64,000 nt of DNA from Micromonospora_G sp040676775 (GCF_040676775.1 NZ_JBFAPP010000007.1:310001-374000), one strand, 5' to 3'. Shown: positions 25,708 to 35,359, numbered from the stretch's first letter. Numbers and translations: made by a program. Notes: generated by a model from the sequence alone, not told the origin.

Positions 25708-25734
25708 GCCGGACGGCGGAGGTCGCCGCCCGGC
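25708..25734. terminator. Probable bidirectional hairpin between convergent LtrA and VOC genes
   Basis: Arms GCCGGACGGCG and CGCCGCCCGGC pair over 11 positions with one mismatch and a 5-nt loop. The position between two stop codons supports a terminator. Confidence 0.55.
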
Positions 25735-25759
25735 GTAGCACGGGGTGCTGTTCCGGCCG

Positions 25760-26098
25760 CTACTGGGCGAGGCCGACAATGTTGCCGTCGGCGTCCTTGA
25801 CCATCGCGACCAGCATGCCGCCACCGACATCTGTCGCGTCTTGGAGCACCTCGGCGCCCGCCTCGACCAGGCCGGCGATCGCCGCGGCCACGTCCGGCAC
25901 GGTCCAGTACGGGACCGGCGCGTTCATGCCCTTCTTGTGTCCGTTGGGGTCCAGGCCGACCTTCTGCCCATCGACCTCGTACTGGACGTAGTAGGGCTCG
26001 TCCACCACCGGGGCGACCCCCAGGAGCGCGGCGTACACCGACTTGGCCTTGTCGAGGTCACTGACCGGGATGATGATCGTTTGTGCGGCGCCAGTCAC
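25760..26098 (-). CDS. VOC/glyoxalase-like protein
   Basis: A 112-residue protein with a beta-alpha-beta-beta-beta pattern: IIIPVSDLDKAKSVYAALLG at the start and MVKDADGNIVGLAQ at the end, typical of vicinal oxygen chelate proteins. It could be a bleomycin-type binding protein, a glyoxalase relative or a small dioxygenase relative; no metal-ligand set allows a choice. The GTG start at 26098 follows AGAGGAAG. It is divergent from the aldo/keto reductase, with 281 nt between them. Confidence 0.8.
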   Translation of the reverse strand: MTGAAQTIIIPVSDLDKAKSVYAALLGVAPVVDEPYYVQYEVDGQKVGLDPNGHKKGMNAPVPYWTVPDVAAAIAGLVEAGAEVLQDATDVGGGMLVAMVKDADGNIVGLAQ

Positions 26099-26379
26099 GG
26101 GAACTTCCTCTTCTCACAGGTCACAGGGTGCGAGTGCCCCTCCTGTCGTAACCTACGGCCCACGGTCGGGGTGATGCTTCTTCATTCCTGATCGTTGCGA
26201 CCCGACCATCACCGCGCCCTAACCGACCCTTGTCCCCACTCCCCGGCGGGCTCGCGGATGCCTCGGCCGACTGGAACGATCATGGCTTGCGCCGCCGTCA
26301 GGTGGGCCCGAGATCGCCACGTGACGTCGTAGAGTCGCCGTACCCCGGCGCCCCGCCGACCGTCCATCGGAGACAAGAG

Positions 26380-27381
26380 ATGCACTCGTACGACATGGTG
26401 TCGCTCGGGCGTACCGGCGTCACCGTCAGCCGGCTCGGTCTCGGCCTGGCCTCCCTCGGCGGCATGTTCGCGCCGGTCGACGAGGATCAGGCCCGCGCCA
26501 CCATCGACGCCGCCTGGGACCTTGGCGTACGCCTCTACGACACCGCACCGGTCTACGGATACGGCCGCTCCGAGACCCGCGCCGGGCTGGCCCTGCGCCC
26601 CCGGCCGCGCGACGAGTACATCCTGTGCACCAAGGTTGGCCGGCTCATCGAACCGGGTGGCGCGGACACCCAGTCGATCTGGGTCGACCCGCCACCGGGT
26701 GTCGCCCCTCGTCTCGACTACCGCTATCCCGCCGTGATCCGATCCGTGGAGGAGAGTCTGGAACGTCTCGGCCTCGACCGGATCGACGTCCTGCACGTAC
26801 ACGATCCGGAACAGGACTACCCGACGGCCCTGACCGAGGCGTACCGCGCCCTGGCCGACCTCCGCGCCGCCGGGGTGATCCGGGCCGTCTCGCTCGGGGT
26901 GAACCACGCCGACGTGGCAGCCCGGTTCATCCGCGAGGCACCCGCGCCCGGGCCCGACTGCGTCCTGCTCGCGGGCCGTTACACACTGCTGGACCAGTCC
27001 GGGTCAGCCGACCTGCTCCCCCTGTGCCAGCAGCGCGGAATCGCGGTGATGGCGGCCGGAGTGTTCCAGTCCGGCCTGCTGGCCGAGCCGCGCACCGGAG
27101 CCGCGTACGGCTACGGCCGAGTGCCGGACACGCTGCTCAGCCGCGTCCGCGCGCTCCGGCACCTCTGTCGCCGGTACGACGTGCCACCACTGGCCGCCGC
27201 GATCCAGTTCGCGTTCGGGCACCCCTCCGTCGCGGCGGTGGTGGTCGGTGCCCGTGCACCCCACGAGATGGACGACAACGCGGCGCTCCTGACACACCCG
27301 ATTCCCCCCGAACTGTGGCGGCGGATGAAATCCGTGGGACTGCTGCCGGAGGGTGCGCCCACCCCGTCGGCCGAGGCCTGA
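26380..27381 (+). CDS. Aldo/keto reductase, L-fucose/D-threo-aldose dehydrogenase-like
   Basis: A 333-residue (beta/alpha)8 oxidoreductase. The catalytic tetrad is visible as Asp and Tyr in RLYDTAPVYGYGRSE, Lys in ILCTKVG and His in VLHVHDP. The insertion after CTKVGRLIEP and the C-terminal VVVGARAPHEMDDN are typical of the D-threo-aldose 1-dehydrogenase group, which oxidises L-fucose and related sugars. The ATG at 26380 has CGGAG 8 nt upstream. No sugar-utilisation operon surrounds it, so the substrate is uncertain. Confidence 0.85.
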   Translation: MHSYDMVSLGRTGVTVSRLGLGLASLGGMFAPVDEDQARATIDAAWDLGVRLYDTAPVYGYGRSETRAGLALRPRPRDEYILCTKVGRLIEPGGADTQSIWVDPPPGVAPRLDYRYPAVIRSVEESLERLGLDRIDVLHVHDPEQDYPTALTEAYRALADLRAAGVIRAVSLGVNHADVAARFIREAPAPGPDCVLLAGRYTLLDQSGSADLLPLCQQRGIAVMAAGVFQSGLLAEPRTGAAYGYGRVPDTLLSRVRALRHLCRRYDVPPLAAAIQFAFGHPSVAAVVVGARAPHEMDDNAALLTHPIPPELWRRMKSVGLLPEGAPTPSAEA

Positions 27382-27517
27382 CACGGGCTGCCGGCAACCA
27401 GGCACAGCTCGAAGTGCAGGTGCGGATCCCCCGGTTGGTGCAACAGGAACGCCGCGAAGTCCTCCGCCGCCCCCGGAGGTGGAGGGCAGCAGGGGTGCCG
27501 ACCGAGCACGGGTCGGG

Positions 27518-28531
27518 TCACTCCGGGTCGGGCATCTGCCCCTCTGCGCGGAGTTGCTCGAAGTGCAACTCCGGCGGCGGATCCGGATCCCAGTCCGATG
27601 GTCGGGGCGTCTCCGGGCCGTCCGGACCGACCCGGACGAACGACTCGACCCGGGTCACCCGGCAACGCACGCCCTTCACCTCGAACTCGTCCGTACGGGG
27701 CGCCTCGAACTCCTCCCGAGCCCGGGTGTACGCCGCCCTGATCTCTTCGAACGACGCGTTCTCGTGCGGGACGATGTCGCTGAACCTGAAGGACGCCGAT
27801 TCCCGGGCGGCCTGCGGCGTCGGGTACGTGGAGAACGACCGGGGTCGCCACCTGCCGTCTACGTATTCGCCGATGGTGAAGCCGACCGGCAGCAACACCA
27901 CGTTCGGATGGGTGACCAACGCCCGCCGGGAGTCCTCGCGTACGTCGTCGGGCACGATTCCCCCCTTCTTGTAGAACGAGGGAACGAGTTCCATCCGCAG
28001 TATGCCGTCGGCAAGGCCGGTGCTCGCGCCCGGGTCGATGACGAATCCCTCCATCTGCGTACCCAGCGTGCCCTTCTGGCGAGTGGGACGAGGGTCCGGG
28101 TCGGTAGGCCGGGGCGGCTCCGGTCCGTCCGGTCCCATCCGGATGAACGGCTGGGCACGGATGATCCGGTAGCGGCGGCCGTTGACCGTGAGGTCGTTCA
28201 CCACCTCCCAGTCGAGCAGCCGGATCGCCGCCTCGTACTCCTTGCGCTCGGCCGCCTTCTCGGCGGTGTCCGGCGTCTCGCTGAGCAGCCGCCGGAAGTG
28301 GGAACCGAGATCGTCACGGGTGCCCTGCGGCTCGTCGCCGAGCAGGCTGAGAATCCGCCACCGGTGATCCACCTCCTCGGCGCGACCGAAGACGGGTGCC
28401 CCCCACATCAGCTTGGGATAGGCAAGCGAGCGGCGGCGCGCGTCGTCCTCGGAAACCGCCGATACCGGGTCGTCTTTCTGCTCGATGTTGATCAGCAGGT
28501 GATCGGGAACCTGCTTACCGTAATGCGTCAT
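27518..28531 (-). CDS. DUF5954 family protein with internal duplication
   Basis: A 337-residue soluble protein of unknown function common in streptomycete-like actinobacteria. It contains two similar units: VNGRRYRIIRAQPFIRMGPD followed by GPEPPRPTDPDP near the middle, and VKGVRCRVTRVESFVRVGPD followed by GPETPRPSDWDPDP near the C-terminus. This indicates duplication of a small beta-rich module. No signal peptide or membrane helix is seen. The ATG at 28531 lacks a clear ribosome site. It is downstream of, and in the same direction as, the secreted DUF1906 gene (51 nt gap). Confidence 0.7.
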   Translation of the reverse strand: MTHYGKQVPDHLLINIEQKDDPVSAVSEDDARRRSLAYPKLMWGAPVFGRAEEVDHRWRILSLLGDEPQGTRDDLGSHFRRLLSETPDTAEKAAERKEYEAAIRLLDWEVVNDLTVNGRRYRIIRAQPFIRMGPDGPEPPRPTDPDPRPTRQKGTLGTQMEGFVIDPGASTGLADGILRMELVPSFYKKGGIVPDDVREDSRRALVTHPNVVLLPVGFTIGEYVDGRWRPRSFSTYPTPQAARESASFRFSDIVPHENASFEEIRAAYTRAREEFEAPRTDEFEVKGVRCRVTRVESFVRVGPDGPETPRPSDWDPDPPPELHFEQLRAEGQMPDPE

Positions 28532-28582
28532 GGACACACTGTGCCCTGCTGTCGTTCGACCCACGGCTCGCACACGCCGGCA

Positions 28583-30310
28583 TCAGCGCAGTGCCGTCTG
28601 ACGGGTGATCCGCACCGCGTCGGCGATGACGTAGCCGGTGTCGGCGGTCCAGCGGCTCACCCCCACCCGGTTGGCGTCCCCGGCGGCCAGCGTGAACGCG
28701 CCGAGCGACACCCACCGGCCGCCGTTGAGGCGCTGGTTGACCCGTACCGTCTGGTTACCCCCGGTGGTGGCGACGATGTACGGGGTCGAGTCGTTGTAGT
28801 CCGCGTTTGCCGGATACCAGACCGCCACCTCGTACGAGGCTGTCTCCGGGATGGCGAACCTGTACCAGGCGACATCGCTGGTCGGGGTCGGGTTCGCGAA
28901 CCGGTAGTCGGCGCCGAACCGCTGGCCGGAGTAACCGGACGTGCCCCAGTTCGCACTCGCGGTGAACCGACCGGAGGTGGCGTTGTCGACCGTGCTGCTC
29001 CAGGCCGGCGGATGCGCACCGGTCGAGACGTCGAGGTAGTTGCGGTCGATGCGGAGCTGTACGCCTCCCCAGGTCTCGTAGACATCTCCGGCGTACTGGT
29101 GCAGTCGTTGGCGATTGGCCCAGTACGCCGCCGGGACGTACGGTCCGGCGTCGGTGTTCGCCACGTTGTTCCACCAGGCGAACCAGATGTGGTCCACGCG
29201 GCTGTAGGAAGGGTCGTCGTACGCGCTGGCGACGTCCGCGATACCGGACGCCCCGCTGGAGTACACGCCCGCGAGGTAGCCGTACGAGTGGAGCGTGTCG
29301 GTCCAGCCGGAGAGGAACGAGAGGACCGCGGCCCTGCAGGACGCGTTCGACGGGTAGGCCTCGATGTCGTTGTAGATCGCACTGCCGGCGAGGATGCCCA
29401 ACGCCTGCGCGGCACCTACCGCGCTGGTCGCCGCGGTCGAGCCCTGCGCTCGCGCGGTGGCGGGGTCGGTCGAGATCAGCAGTGAGTAGCGCGCGGAGCA
29501 GGGTGCCTGGCGGCCGAGCTCGATCGGGATCAGGCGCCAACCGTTCGCGGTCTGGTTGGCCACCCAGGTCGCGGTCAGGTTCGGCTGGGCGCAGGACCGG
29601 TTGGCGCCGCTGATGTAGACGCCGACCGCACGGTAGGGCGAGCTGGCTCGCCAGGCGTCCATGGTCGACTGGGACGGCGCCGTACACGTGTCGAAGCCCC
29701 TGCCGGTGTAGGTGCCCGGCTGAGGTCCGGCGGCAGCCAGCGGTGTCCGGCGGGGCGCGGCTCGCGGGGCGGTGGCGGCATCGGCGAACGCCGACGCCAC
29801 CGCGTCCGGGCCGAGGGTCGCGGTGGCCAGGATCTCGCGTACGAGGGGTTCGGTCAGCGGGGTGTGCACCGCCGTGACGAGCACGCCCGCGTCGCGCACC
29901 GCGACCCGGACGGAGTCGTCGCGTGACGCCGGGGCGCTTGCGACCGCCGTGCCCGATGCCGTGATGGCGGTGTCCGGCGAGATGCGGTCCGCCGAGACCA
30001 CGTCGATCGGCTCGATGACCAGGCCCGCCGTCCGACCGACGAGGTGGGCGGGGCAGGACGACCCGTCGCCCGGATGTCCCAGGTAGACCGTGGGCCGGTC
30101 GAACCGGACGCAGGCGCGCGGATTGTCGGCCAGGTCGACGACCCGCCAGGTGTCCGGAACCGTCACCCGATAGCCCCGGTATCCGATGGTGCGGAAGCCC
30201 TCCGTGGCGTGCGGGTTCTCCGTATGGGCAGCACGCGCAGGCACGGGGGCCACCAGTGAGCTGACGATGATGAACAGGAAACCGGTCAGACTCGCCGTGA
30301 AGTGTTTCAT
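28583..30310 (-). CDS. Secreted DUF1906 glycoside-hydrolase-like protein with golvesin-type C-terminal domain
   Basis: A 575-residue exported protein. Residues 1-28 form a Sec signal ending VPARAAH. A N-terminal lipoprotein-like beta region follows, then a DUF1906 (Rv2525c-like) TIM barrel from about residue 198 (PGTYTGRGFDTCTAPSQSTM), containing the acidic IYNDIEAYP and an AWWNN segment. The last about 130 residues match the golvesin/xanthan-lyase carbohydrate-associated domain (VDNATSGRFTAS...YIVADAVRI). It probably acts on or binds cell-surface polysaccharide or peptidoglycan. The 241-nt region upstream has an AT-rich patch (30351-30390) that may hold the promoter. Confidence 0.82.
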   Translation of the reverse strand: MKHFTASLTGFLFIIVSSLVAPVPARAAHTENPHATEGFRTIGYRGYRVTVPDTWRVVDLADNPRACVRFDRPTVYLGHPGDGSSCPAHLVGRTAGLVIEPIDVVSADRISPDTAITASGTAVASAPASRDDSVRVAVRDAGVLVTAVHTPLTEPLVREILATATLGPDAVASAFADAATAPRAAPRRTPLAAAGPQPGTYTGRGFDTCTAPSQSTMDAWRASSPYRAVGVYISGANRSCAQPNLTATWVANQTANGWRLIPIELGRQAPCSARYSLLISTDPATARAQGSTAATSAVGAAQALGILAGSAIYNDIEAYPSNASCRAAVLSFLSGWTDTLHSYGYLAGVYSSGASGIADVASAYDDPSYSRVDHIWFAWWNNVANTDAGPYVPAAYWANRQRLHQYAGDVYETWGGVQLRIDRNYLDVSTGAHPPAWSSTVDNATSGRFTASANWGTSGYSGQRFGADYRFANPTPTSDVAWYRFAIPETASYEVAVWYPANADYNDSTPYIVATTGGNQTVRVNQRLNGGRWVSLGAFTLAAGDANRVGVSRWTADTGYVIADAVRITRQTALR

Positions 30311-30551
30311 CCGACCCTCCGGGAGGAGAACCTCTTACTTGGGGAGAAGCTCGACAATTCATACCATCTATCGATGTTTACCACTAGAGGTTTGTCGCCG
30401 AATCCCGCCCACCAGGGAATCTGTGCCCGCCGGTCACCCGAATCCACAGGGGTGGGGCCTCGTCGACCTTAGGCTGGTGACCAGGGTGACAGTGCGGGGA
30501 CGGCGGTGCGCGGGTGATGCTAGGAGGCCGACGACGAAGGAGGGGGACGAC

Positions 30552-31055
30552 ATGGCTACGGAGAAGGCGATTCTGGCCGGAGGCTGTTTCTGGGGGATGC
30601 AGGACCTGATCCGCCGACGCCCCGGTGTGGTGACGACACGGGTCGGTTACACCGGCGGTGAGGTCGCGAATGCCACCTACCGCAACCACGAGGGTCACGC
30701 GGAGGCTATCGAGATCACGTTCGATCCGTCGACGACGTCGTACCGGGACCTGCTCGAGTTCTTCTTCCAGATCCACGATCCGACCACCTTGAACCGTCAG
30801 GGCGGCGACATCGGCACCAGCTACCGGTCGGCGATCTTCTACGAGAGCGACGAGCAGAAGCGGGTCGCCGAGGACACCATCGCCGATGTCGACGCGTCCG
30901 GGCTCTGGCCGGGCAAGGTCGTCACCGAGGTAACCGCTGCCGGCCCGTTCTGGGAGGCGGAGCCGGAGCACCAGGATTATCTGGAGCGCATTCCGAACGG
31001 TTACACCTGCCACTTCCCGCGACCGAACTGGACGCTACCGCGTCGTTCCCAGTAA
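30552..31055 (+). CDS. msrA: Peptide-methionine (S)-S-oxide reductase MsrA
   Basis: A 167-residue MsrA. The catalytic GCFWG motif lies near residues 12-16, and the family blocks TRVGYTGGEVANATYRNH, GHAEAIEITFDP and GDIGTSYRSAIFY are intact. It reduces the S-epimer of methionine sulfoxide using thioredoxin. The length is standard. The ATG has GAAGGAGGGGG upstream. It stands alone, convergent with an aminotransferase. Confidence 0.96.
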   Translation: MATEKAILAGGCFWGMQDLIRRRPGVVTTRVGYTGGEVANATYRNHEGHAEAIEITFDPSTTSYRDLLEFFFQIHDPTTLNRQGGDIGTSYRSAIFYESDEQKRVAEDTIADVDASGLWPGKVVTEVTAAGPFWEAEPEHQDYLERIPNGYTCHFPRPNWTLPRRSQ

Positions 31056-31060
31056 CCAGC

Positions 31061-31160
31061 CGAGCCGCCCGTCACAGCCACCCGACGCGTCTCTCGTGCC
31101 GACGAGCATCGGCGCCTGACTGACGCAGATGGGGATCAGCCATCGGCGCCGGGCGGCTCG
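31061..31160. repeat. Structured intergenic inverted repeat between convergent genes
   Basis: Two perfect 11-nt arms, CGAGCCGCCCG (31061-31071) and CGGGCGGCTCG (31150-31160), are 78 nt apart and enclose smaller hairpin-prone sequence, including CTCGT-GCCG-ACGAG. It fills the gap between MsrA and the aminotransferase stops. It may act as a terminator, but the long span makes this uncertain. Confidence 0.35.
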
Positions 31161-31170
31161 CGAGTTCTTG

Positions 31171-32280
31171 TCAGGCACCTGGGGCGAGGGCGTCGGCGAG
31201 GCGTGCGAGGGCCGCGGTGAAGTCACTGGCGGGGAGGTGACCGAAGCCGACCCGGAAGACCCGGTCGTGCTCGCCGAACCAGGATCCCGGCGCGACGCGG
31301 GTGTCCCGCTCGGCGAGGCGGGCGTAGAAGGTCCGGACGGCGTGGTCGGGGAACCGGTCTGCGGGTAGGCGCAGGCAGCACATGGCTCCGCCGTCCGGGG
31401 GGACGATGTCGACTTGCTGCTCCGCCGCCCAGTGCAGCAGCTCGTCGAGCGCCTCCCGGAGTCGTTCGGCGCGCGGCGCAAGGAACTCGTCCCGCCGCCG
31501 GAGTACCTGGGCGGCGAGGAATTCGTCCACGGTGGAGCAGGCGATCGTGGTCAGGAACTTGGCCTCACGCAGTCGGTCGTAGAGCGCGGTGTCGGTCGTG
31601 GTCAACCAGCCGACGCGCAGGCCGGGTGCGCCGTGCGCCTTGGACACGGAGGAACAGGTGACGAGTTGCGGCGACAGCGTCGCCGTCGAACGAGGTGCTG
31701 CCGCGTCGCCGTAGGTGGACTCCCGGTAGGTCTCGTCGACCAGGACGACCGCGTCGGGTGCGCGCTCCCCCACCATCGCTAGCAACGCACGCAACTCATG
31801 CTCGCTGAATCGGACGCCGGACGGGTTCTGCGGCGAGGCCAGCGACACCAGGCGGGTACGCGGGTCGAGCTGCGTGGAGATCCGGTCCAGCGGCAACCGG
31901 TAGCCGTCGCCGAACGACAACGGCACCACGTCCACCCGCGCCCCGAGCCCTTCCGGGACCGTTCGAGCCGGCGGGAAGCACGGTGTTGCCAGCAGAACCC
32001 GATCACCGGGGGTGCAGGTGGCCTGGGCCAGGAGGAACATCGCCTCGATCGCGCCGACCGTCACCAGTACCTGCTCGGCGTCCACCCCGATGTCGGCGGC
32101 GATCAGCGCGCGCAAGCGGGCATCACCGCGTGAGGTGCCGTAGCCCAGCGGGACAGCGGCGAGCGTCGCCACGTCGGCCAGGTCGCCGAGGTTCAGCGGC
32201 GGGCTTGTGCTCTCCGCCAGGTCGTACCGAACCGGGTGGTCGATCAGGGCGGTCATGGGGCTCGGCGCGAAGGCGGTCAT
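31171..32280 (-). CDS. PLP-dependent aminotransferase, class I/II fold type I
   Basis: A 369-residue aminotransferase. Visible are the cofactor-binding Asn in SLASPQNPSGVRF, Asp/Tyr in VVLVDETYRE and the Schiff-base Lys in CSSVSKAHGAPGLRVGW. The pattern is closest to MalY/PatB- or histidinol-phosphate-aminotransferase-like enzymes of broad specificity. The substrate is unknown. ATG at 32280 and ATG at 32289 are both possible and neither has a ribosome site, so the mRNA may be leaderless. Confidence 0.85.
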   Translation of the reverse strand: MTAFAPSPMTALIDHPVRYDLAESTSPPLNLGDLADVATLAAVPLGYGTSRGDARLRALIAADIGVDAEQVLVTVGAIEAMFLLAQATCTPGDRVLLATPCFPPARTVPEGLGARVDVVPLSFGDGYRLPLDRISTQLDPRTRLVSLASPQNPSGVRFSEHELRALLAMVGERAPDAVVLVDETYRESTYGDAAAPRSTATLSPQLVTCSSVSKAHGAPGLRVGWLTTTDTALYDRLREAKFLTTIACSTVDEFLAAQVLRRRDEFLAPRAERLREALDELLHWAAEQQVDIVPPDGGAMCCLRLPADRFPDHAVRTFYARLAERDTRVAPGSWFGEHDRVFRVGFGHLPASDFTAALARLADALAPGA

Positions 32281-32449
32281 GGTGCACATCGTCGAGGTGT
32301 ACGCCGTGCAGGGGCAGAGCCAATGCAGATGAACTGGTCGTCCGCCGGCTTGTCGTGGTGTCTGCGATATACGGTCGGTCGTGTCACCGTCGCGGTCAGT
32401 CTCCGACCGATCGCGGTCGTGGCGAGCGCTGAGCGCTCGGGGCGCGGTG

Positions 32450-32749
32450 TCAGTCCTCGACGGCATTCAGAATGCGGATGTCGCGTTCGGCGCCGTCGCC
32501 GAGCGCGGCCAGCGCCTCCTGGTACGCGTTGCTGCGGTACGCCGCGACTGCGGCATCGGCGCTGTCGAAGCGGATGACGGTTGTTCGCAGACCAGCGGAT
32601 CCCTCCAGCACATGCACCGGGTTGCCGCGGGCGAGGAACACTCCGCCGGCCGCCCGTACCGCCGGGCCAGCCAGCTCGACGTAGCGTGCGAGCTTGGCCT
32701 CGTCATGGATGGCGGTGAAGGTGTTGATCCAATACGCGGTCATACCCAT
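32450..32749 (-). CDS. DUF1330 family protein
   Basis: A 99-residue small alpha/beta-barrel protein starting MGMTAYWINTF. The AARAAGGVFLARG-like block (AVRAAGGVFLARGNPVHVLEG), TTVIRFDSADAAVAAYRS and the closing DIRILNAVED are DUF1330 landmarks. These dimeric ferredoxin-fold proteins have no defined function. ATG at 32749 is preferred because GGAAAGG lies at good spacing. It is 170 nt upstream of the aminotransferase in the same direction. Confidence 0.85.
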   Translation of the reverse strand: MGMTAYWINTFTAIHDEAKLARYVELAGPAVRAAGGVFLARGNPVHVLEGSAGLRTTVIRFDSADAAVAAYRSNAYQEALAALGDGAERDIRILNAVED

Positions 32750-32946
32750 ATGATGCCTTTCCGGTACACCGGTCGGACGGCCGGGCTCATCAGGGCGAAG
32801 TCGTCGCGGTTGATCGACTGCAGTGTGCTGGCGGCCAGTGCGACGAGAAGAAATCTCAGCGGAGCGTCGGATCGGGGCAGCGGCGTTCGTTGCAAGGGTG
32901 GAAGGCGGCCCGAGGGGCGCCGACACGATGGCTGGAGATGATCACG

Positions 32947-33279
32947 ATGGTGCAGTACCTGATTTCCGTGCTGGACGACACGACCGACTCCGCCACCGCG
33001 GACGAGATGGCCGCGATCGGCGCCTTCAACGAACAGCTCAAGGTCGCGGGGCACTGGGTCTTCGCCGGCGGCCTCGCGTCGCCCAGTACGGCCACCGTCG
33101 TCGACGGCCGGGACGGGGAGGCGGTGTTCACCGACGGGCCCTACCTGGAGTCGAAGGAGTACGTCGGCGGCTTCTGGATCGTCGAGGCCCCCGATCTCGA
33201 CGTGGCGCTCCGGCTCGCCGCCCAGGCGTCGAAGCACTGTGACCGGAGGGTCGAGCTCCGGCCGTTCCTGGGTGCATGA
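32947..33279 (+). CDS. DGPF/YCII domain protein (ECF42 partner, pair A)
   Basis: A 110-residue ferredoxin-fold protein, MVQYLISVLDDTTDS at the start and TDGPYLESKEYVGGFWIVEAPD in the second half, the DGPF-type motif. These proteins are the conserved genomic partners of ECF42 sigma factors. The stop overlaps the sigma-factor ATG in ATGA, so the two are coupled. ATG at 32947 with CTGGAG upstream was chosen; an earlier in-frame ATG at 32938 has poorer spacing. Confidence 0.85.
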   Translation: MVQYLISVLDDTTDSATADEMAAIGAFNEQLKVAGHWVFAGGLASPSTATVVDGRDGEAVFTDGPYLESKEYVGGFWIVEAPDLDVALRLAAQASKHCDRRVELRPFLGA

Positions 33280-34496
33280 CCGACGTCGACGAGGTGGTCA
33301 CCCGGGTCCACCGGAAAGAGTGGGCCCGGGTGGTCGCGACCCTGGCCAGGCGCTTCGGCGACCTCGACATCGCCGAGGAGATGGCCGCCGAGGCGTTCGT
33401 GACCGCCGTCGAACGCTGGCCGGTTGACGGCGTACCGCCGAATCCCGGCGCGTGGCTCACCACCACCGCGTACCGCAAGGCCGTCGACCGCGTACGGCGC
33501 GAGGCCAGACGCGAGGAAAAGCACAAGGAGGCGCTGATGCTCTCCGACACTCCTGAGCCACTCGGCGCGATCGACGACGATCGGCTCCGCCTCGTCTTCA
33601 CCTGCTGCCACCCCGCCCTCGCCATGGAGGCGCGGGTCGCGCTGACCCTGCGGATGGTCGGCGGGCTCACCGTGTCCGAGATCGCCCGCGCGTTCCTGGT
33701 ACAGGAAGCCGCCATGGGCCGGCGCATCACCCGCGCGAAGACGAAGATCAAGGCGGCGAAGATTCCCTACCGCGTGCCGCTACGTGAGGACCTCCCGGCC
33801 CGGGTCACCGGGGTGCTCGCCGTGCTCTACCTGATCTTCAACGAGGGCTATCTGACCTCGGACTCCGAGAAGGAGGCGGTCCGCGGCGACCTGACCGCCG
33901 AGGCGATCCGGCTGACCCGGCTGGTCCGTACCCTGATGCCGGCGGACGGTGAGGTCGCCGGACTCCTCGCGCTGATGCTCCTGACGGAGGCCCGCCGGGC
34001 CGCGCGGGTGTCGGCGGACGGTGAGCTCGTCACCCTCGACGAGCAGGACCGCGACGTCTGGGACCGCGAGCTGATCGCAGAGGGCCACGCCCTGGTCCGT
34101 GCGCGTCTCGCCACCGGCCAGCCGCCGGGGCGCTACCAGATCCTCGCCGCGATCAACGCCGTGCACACCCACGCCCGCGACGTCCGCGACACCGACTGGT
34201 CACAGGTCGTCGCGCTCTACGACCAACTGCTCCACCTCGACCCCTCGCCGATCGTGCGGCTCAACCGGGCGATCGCGGTGGCCGAGCTCGACGGCCCGCA
34301 GGTCGCGCTGGCGGAGGCTGACGGCCTGCCGCTGGAGGACTACCACGCCTTCCACGCCACCCGCGCCGACCTGCTGCGCCGGCTGGGTCGCAGCGAGCAG
34401 GCGCGAGCGGCGTACGACCGGGCCATCGGGCTGGCCGGCAACACCGCCGAGACGGCGTACCTCATCCGCCGCCGCAACCAGCTGACCGGCTCGTGA
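33276..34496 (+). CDS. ECF42-type RNA polymerase sigma factor with C-terminal helical extension (pair A)
   Basis: A 406-residue ECF sigma factor. Region 2 lies near residues 10-80 (AEEMAAEAFVTAVERWP), region 4 near 115-170 (VGGLTVSEIARAFLVQEAAMGRRI). The long C-terminal extension includes GVLAVLYLIFNEGY, GLLALMLLTEARR and a TPR-like end. This extension defines ECF42 and is thought to replace an anti-sigma factor. No anti-sigma gene is adjacent. It is coupled to the DGPF gene by a 4-nt overlap. Target promoters cannot be named. A second such pair is at 59144-60744. Confidence 0.92.
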   Translation: MTDVDEVVTRVHRKEWARVVATLARRFGDLDIAEEMAAEAFVTAVERWPVDGVPPNPGAWLTTTAYRKAVDRVRREARREEKHKEALMLSDTPEPLGAIDDDRLRLVFTCCHPALAMEARVALTLRMVGGLTVSEIARAFLVQEAAMGRRITRAKTKIKAAKIPYRVPLREDLPARVTGVLAVLYLIFNEGYLTSDSEKEAVRGDLTAEAIRLTRLVRTLMPADGEVAGLLALMLLTEARRAARVSADGELVTLDEQDRDVWDRELIAEGHALVRARLATGQPPGRYQILAAINAVHTHARDVRDTDWSQVVALYDQLLHLDPSPIVRLNRAIAVAELDGPQVALAEADGLPLEDYHAFHATRADLLRRLGRSEQARAAYDRAIGLAGNTAETAYLIRRRNQLTGS

Positions 34497-34635
34497 ACCG
34501 CACCACCCCGGCCGCCGACTCCGCCAGGTACAGCGACGACCGACCGCGCCAGCGGCACAGGGCGCACCGGGGGGCGTAACGCTTCCCGTCATGGGGTGCT
34601 GGAACCGACGCCGCGGCGTCGCGCCCGATGACGGC

Positions 34636-35292
34636 TCAGGGCGACGTCCACCACCGCTCGTACTCGGCGGGCAGCGGAGGTGGGCCGCCCGAGCTGAGGT
34701 CGTCCCAGAGGCCCTCCAGGGAGAGCTCGCCGTCGACGAACAGATCGGGCCGGAGCGCTTCCCTGACGCCGACGACCGGATAGGTGCCGACGAACGCGTC
34801 CGCCTCGCCTACCGCGGTCCCCTCCGGCGGATGCCGCAGGTCCATGACGAAGCCGTCGAGGCTCAGCACCATCGGGCCACGCGTGTGGCCGTGCACGGTG
34901 AGCCGTCCGACCGGGCAATCCGTGGAATCGCCCAGCACGCCGGCATCCGACGTCAGGTCACCGTGGACGATCAGCTCCGGTGAGCCACCGAGCGTCACCA
35001 CCCGCGCCGAAAGGTTCCCCCGGACCAGCACGAACGTGGGAGGTCCCTTGGTGACCGGGGTGAACTCGCCGTCCACGGTCAGGTCGCCGTCGACGATGAC
35101 GTGGTACGGCGGCTCCTCACGTTCGTACCCCACCATCAGGTCGGATTCCTCGACGTGCCAGTCGTGCTCGTACAGTCGGGTTTCGTGCTGGTGCTCCGGA
35201 GCCAGGTAGGGAAAGTGGAGCTGACCGGCCAGCGAGAACCGCTGCTCCGCCTCGGCGGCGCTGATCACCCGGTACGAGCTGTCCCATGACAT
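34636..35292 (-). CDS. Hypothetical protein with repeated beta-turns (polymer-forming/bactofilin-like pattern)
   Basis: A 218-residue soluble protein of unknown function. From residue 65 it shows repeated strands of the form hydrophobic-V-x-G-x-L: VIVDGDLTVDG, VLVRGNLSAR, LIVHGDLTSD, RLTVHGHTRG and LFVDGELSLEG. Such spacing suggests a right-handed beta-helix, as in polymer-forming proteins, but the family is not certain. No signal peptide. The ATG at 35292 is the only reasonable start. Confidence 0.6.
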   Translation of the reverse strand: MSWDSSYRVISAAEAEQRFSLAGQLHFPYLAPEHQHETRLYEHDWHVEESDLMVGYEREEPPYHVIVDGDLTVDGEFTPVTKGPPTFVLVRGNLSARVVTLGGSPELIVHGDLTSDAGVLGDSTDCPVGRLTVHGHTRGPMVLSLDGFVMDLRHPPEGTAVGEADAFVGTYPVVGVREALRPDLFVDGELSLEGLWDDLSSGGPPPLPAEYERWWTSP

Positions 35293-35359
35293 GTCGGCAC
35301 CCTAGCCCCTCGTGGGCGGCGGGACGGTCCCGCTCACCTGGAGATGGGATGCTGACGGG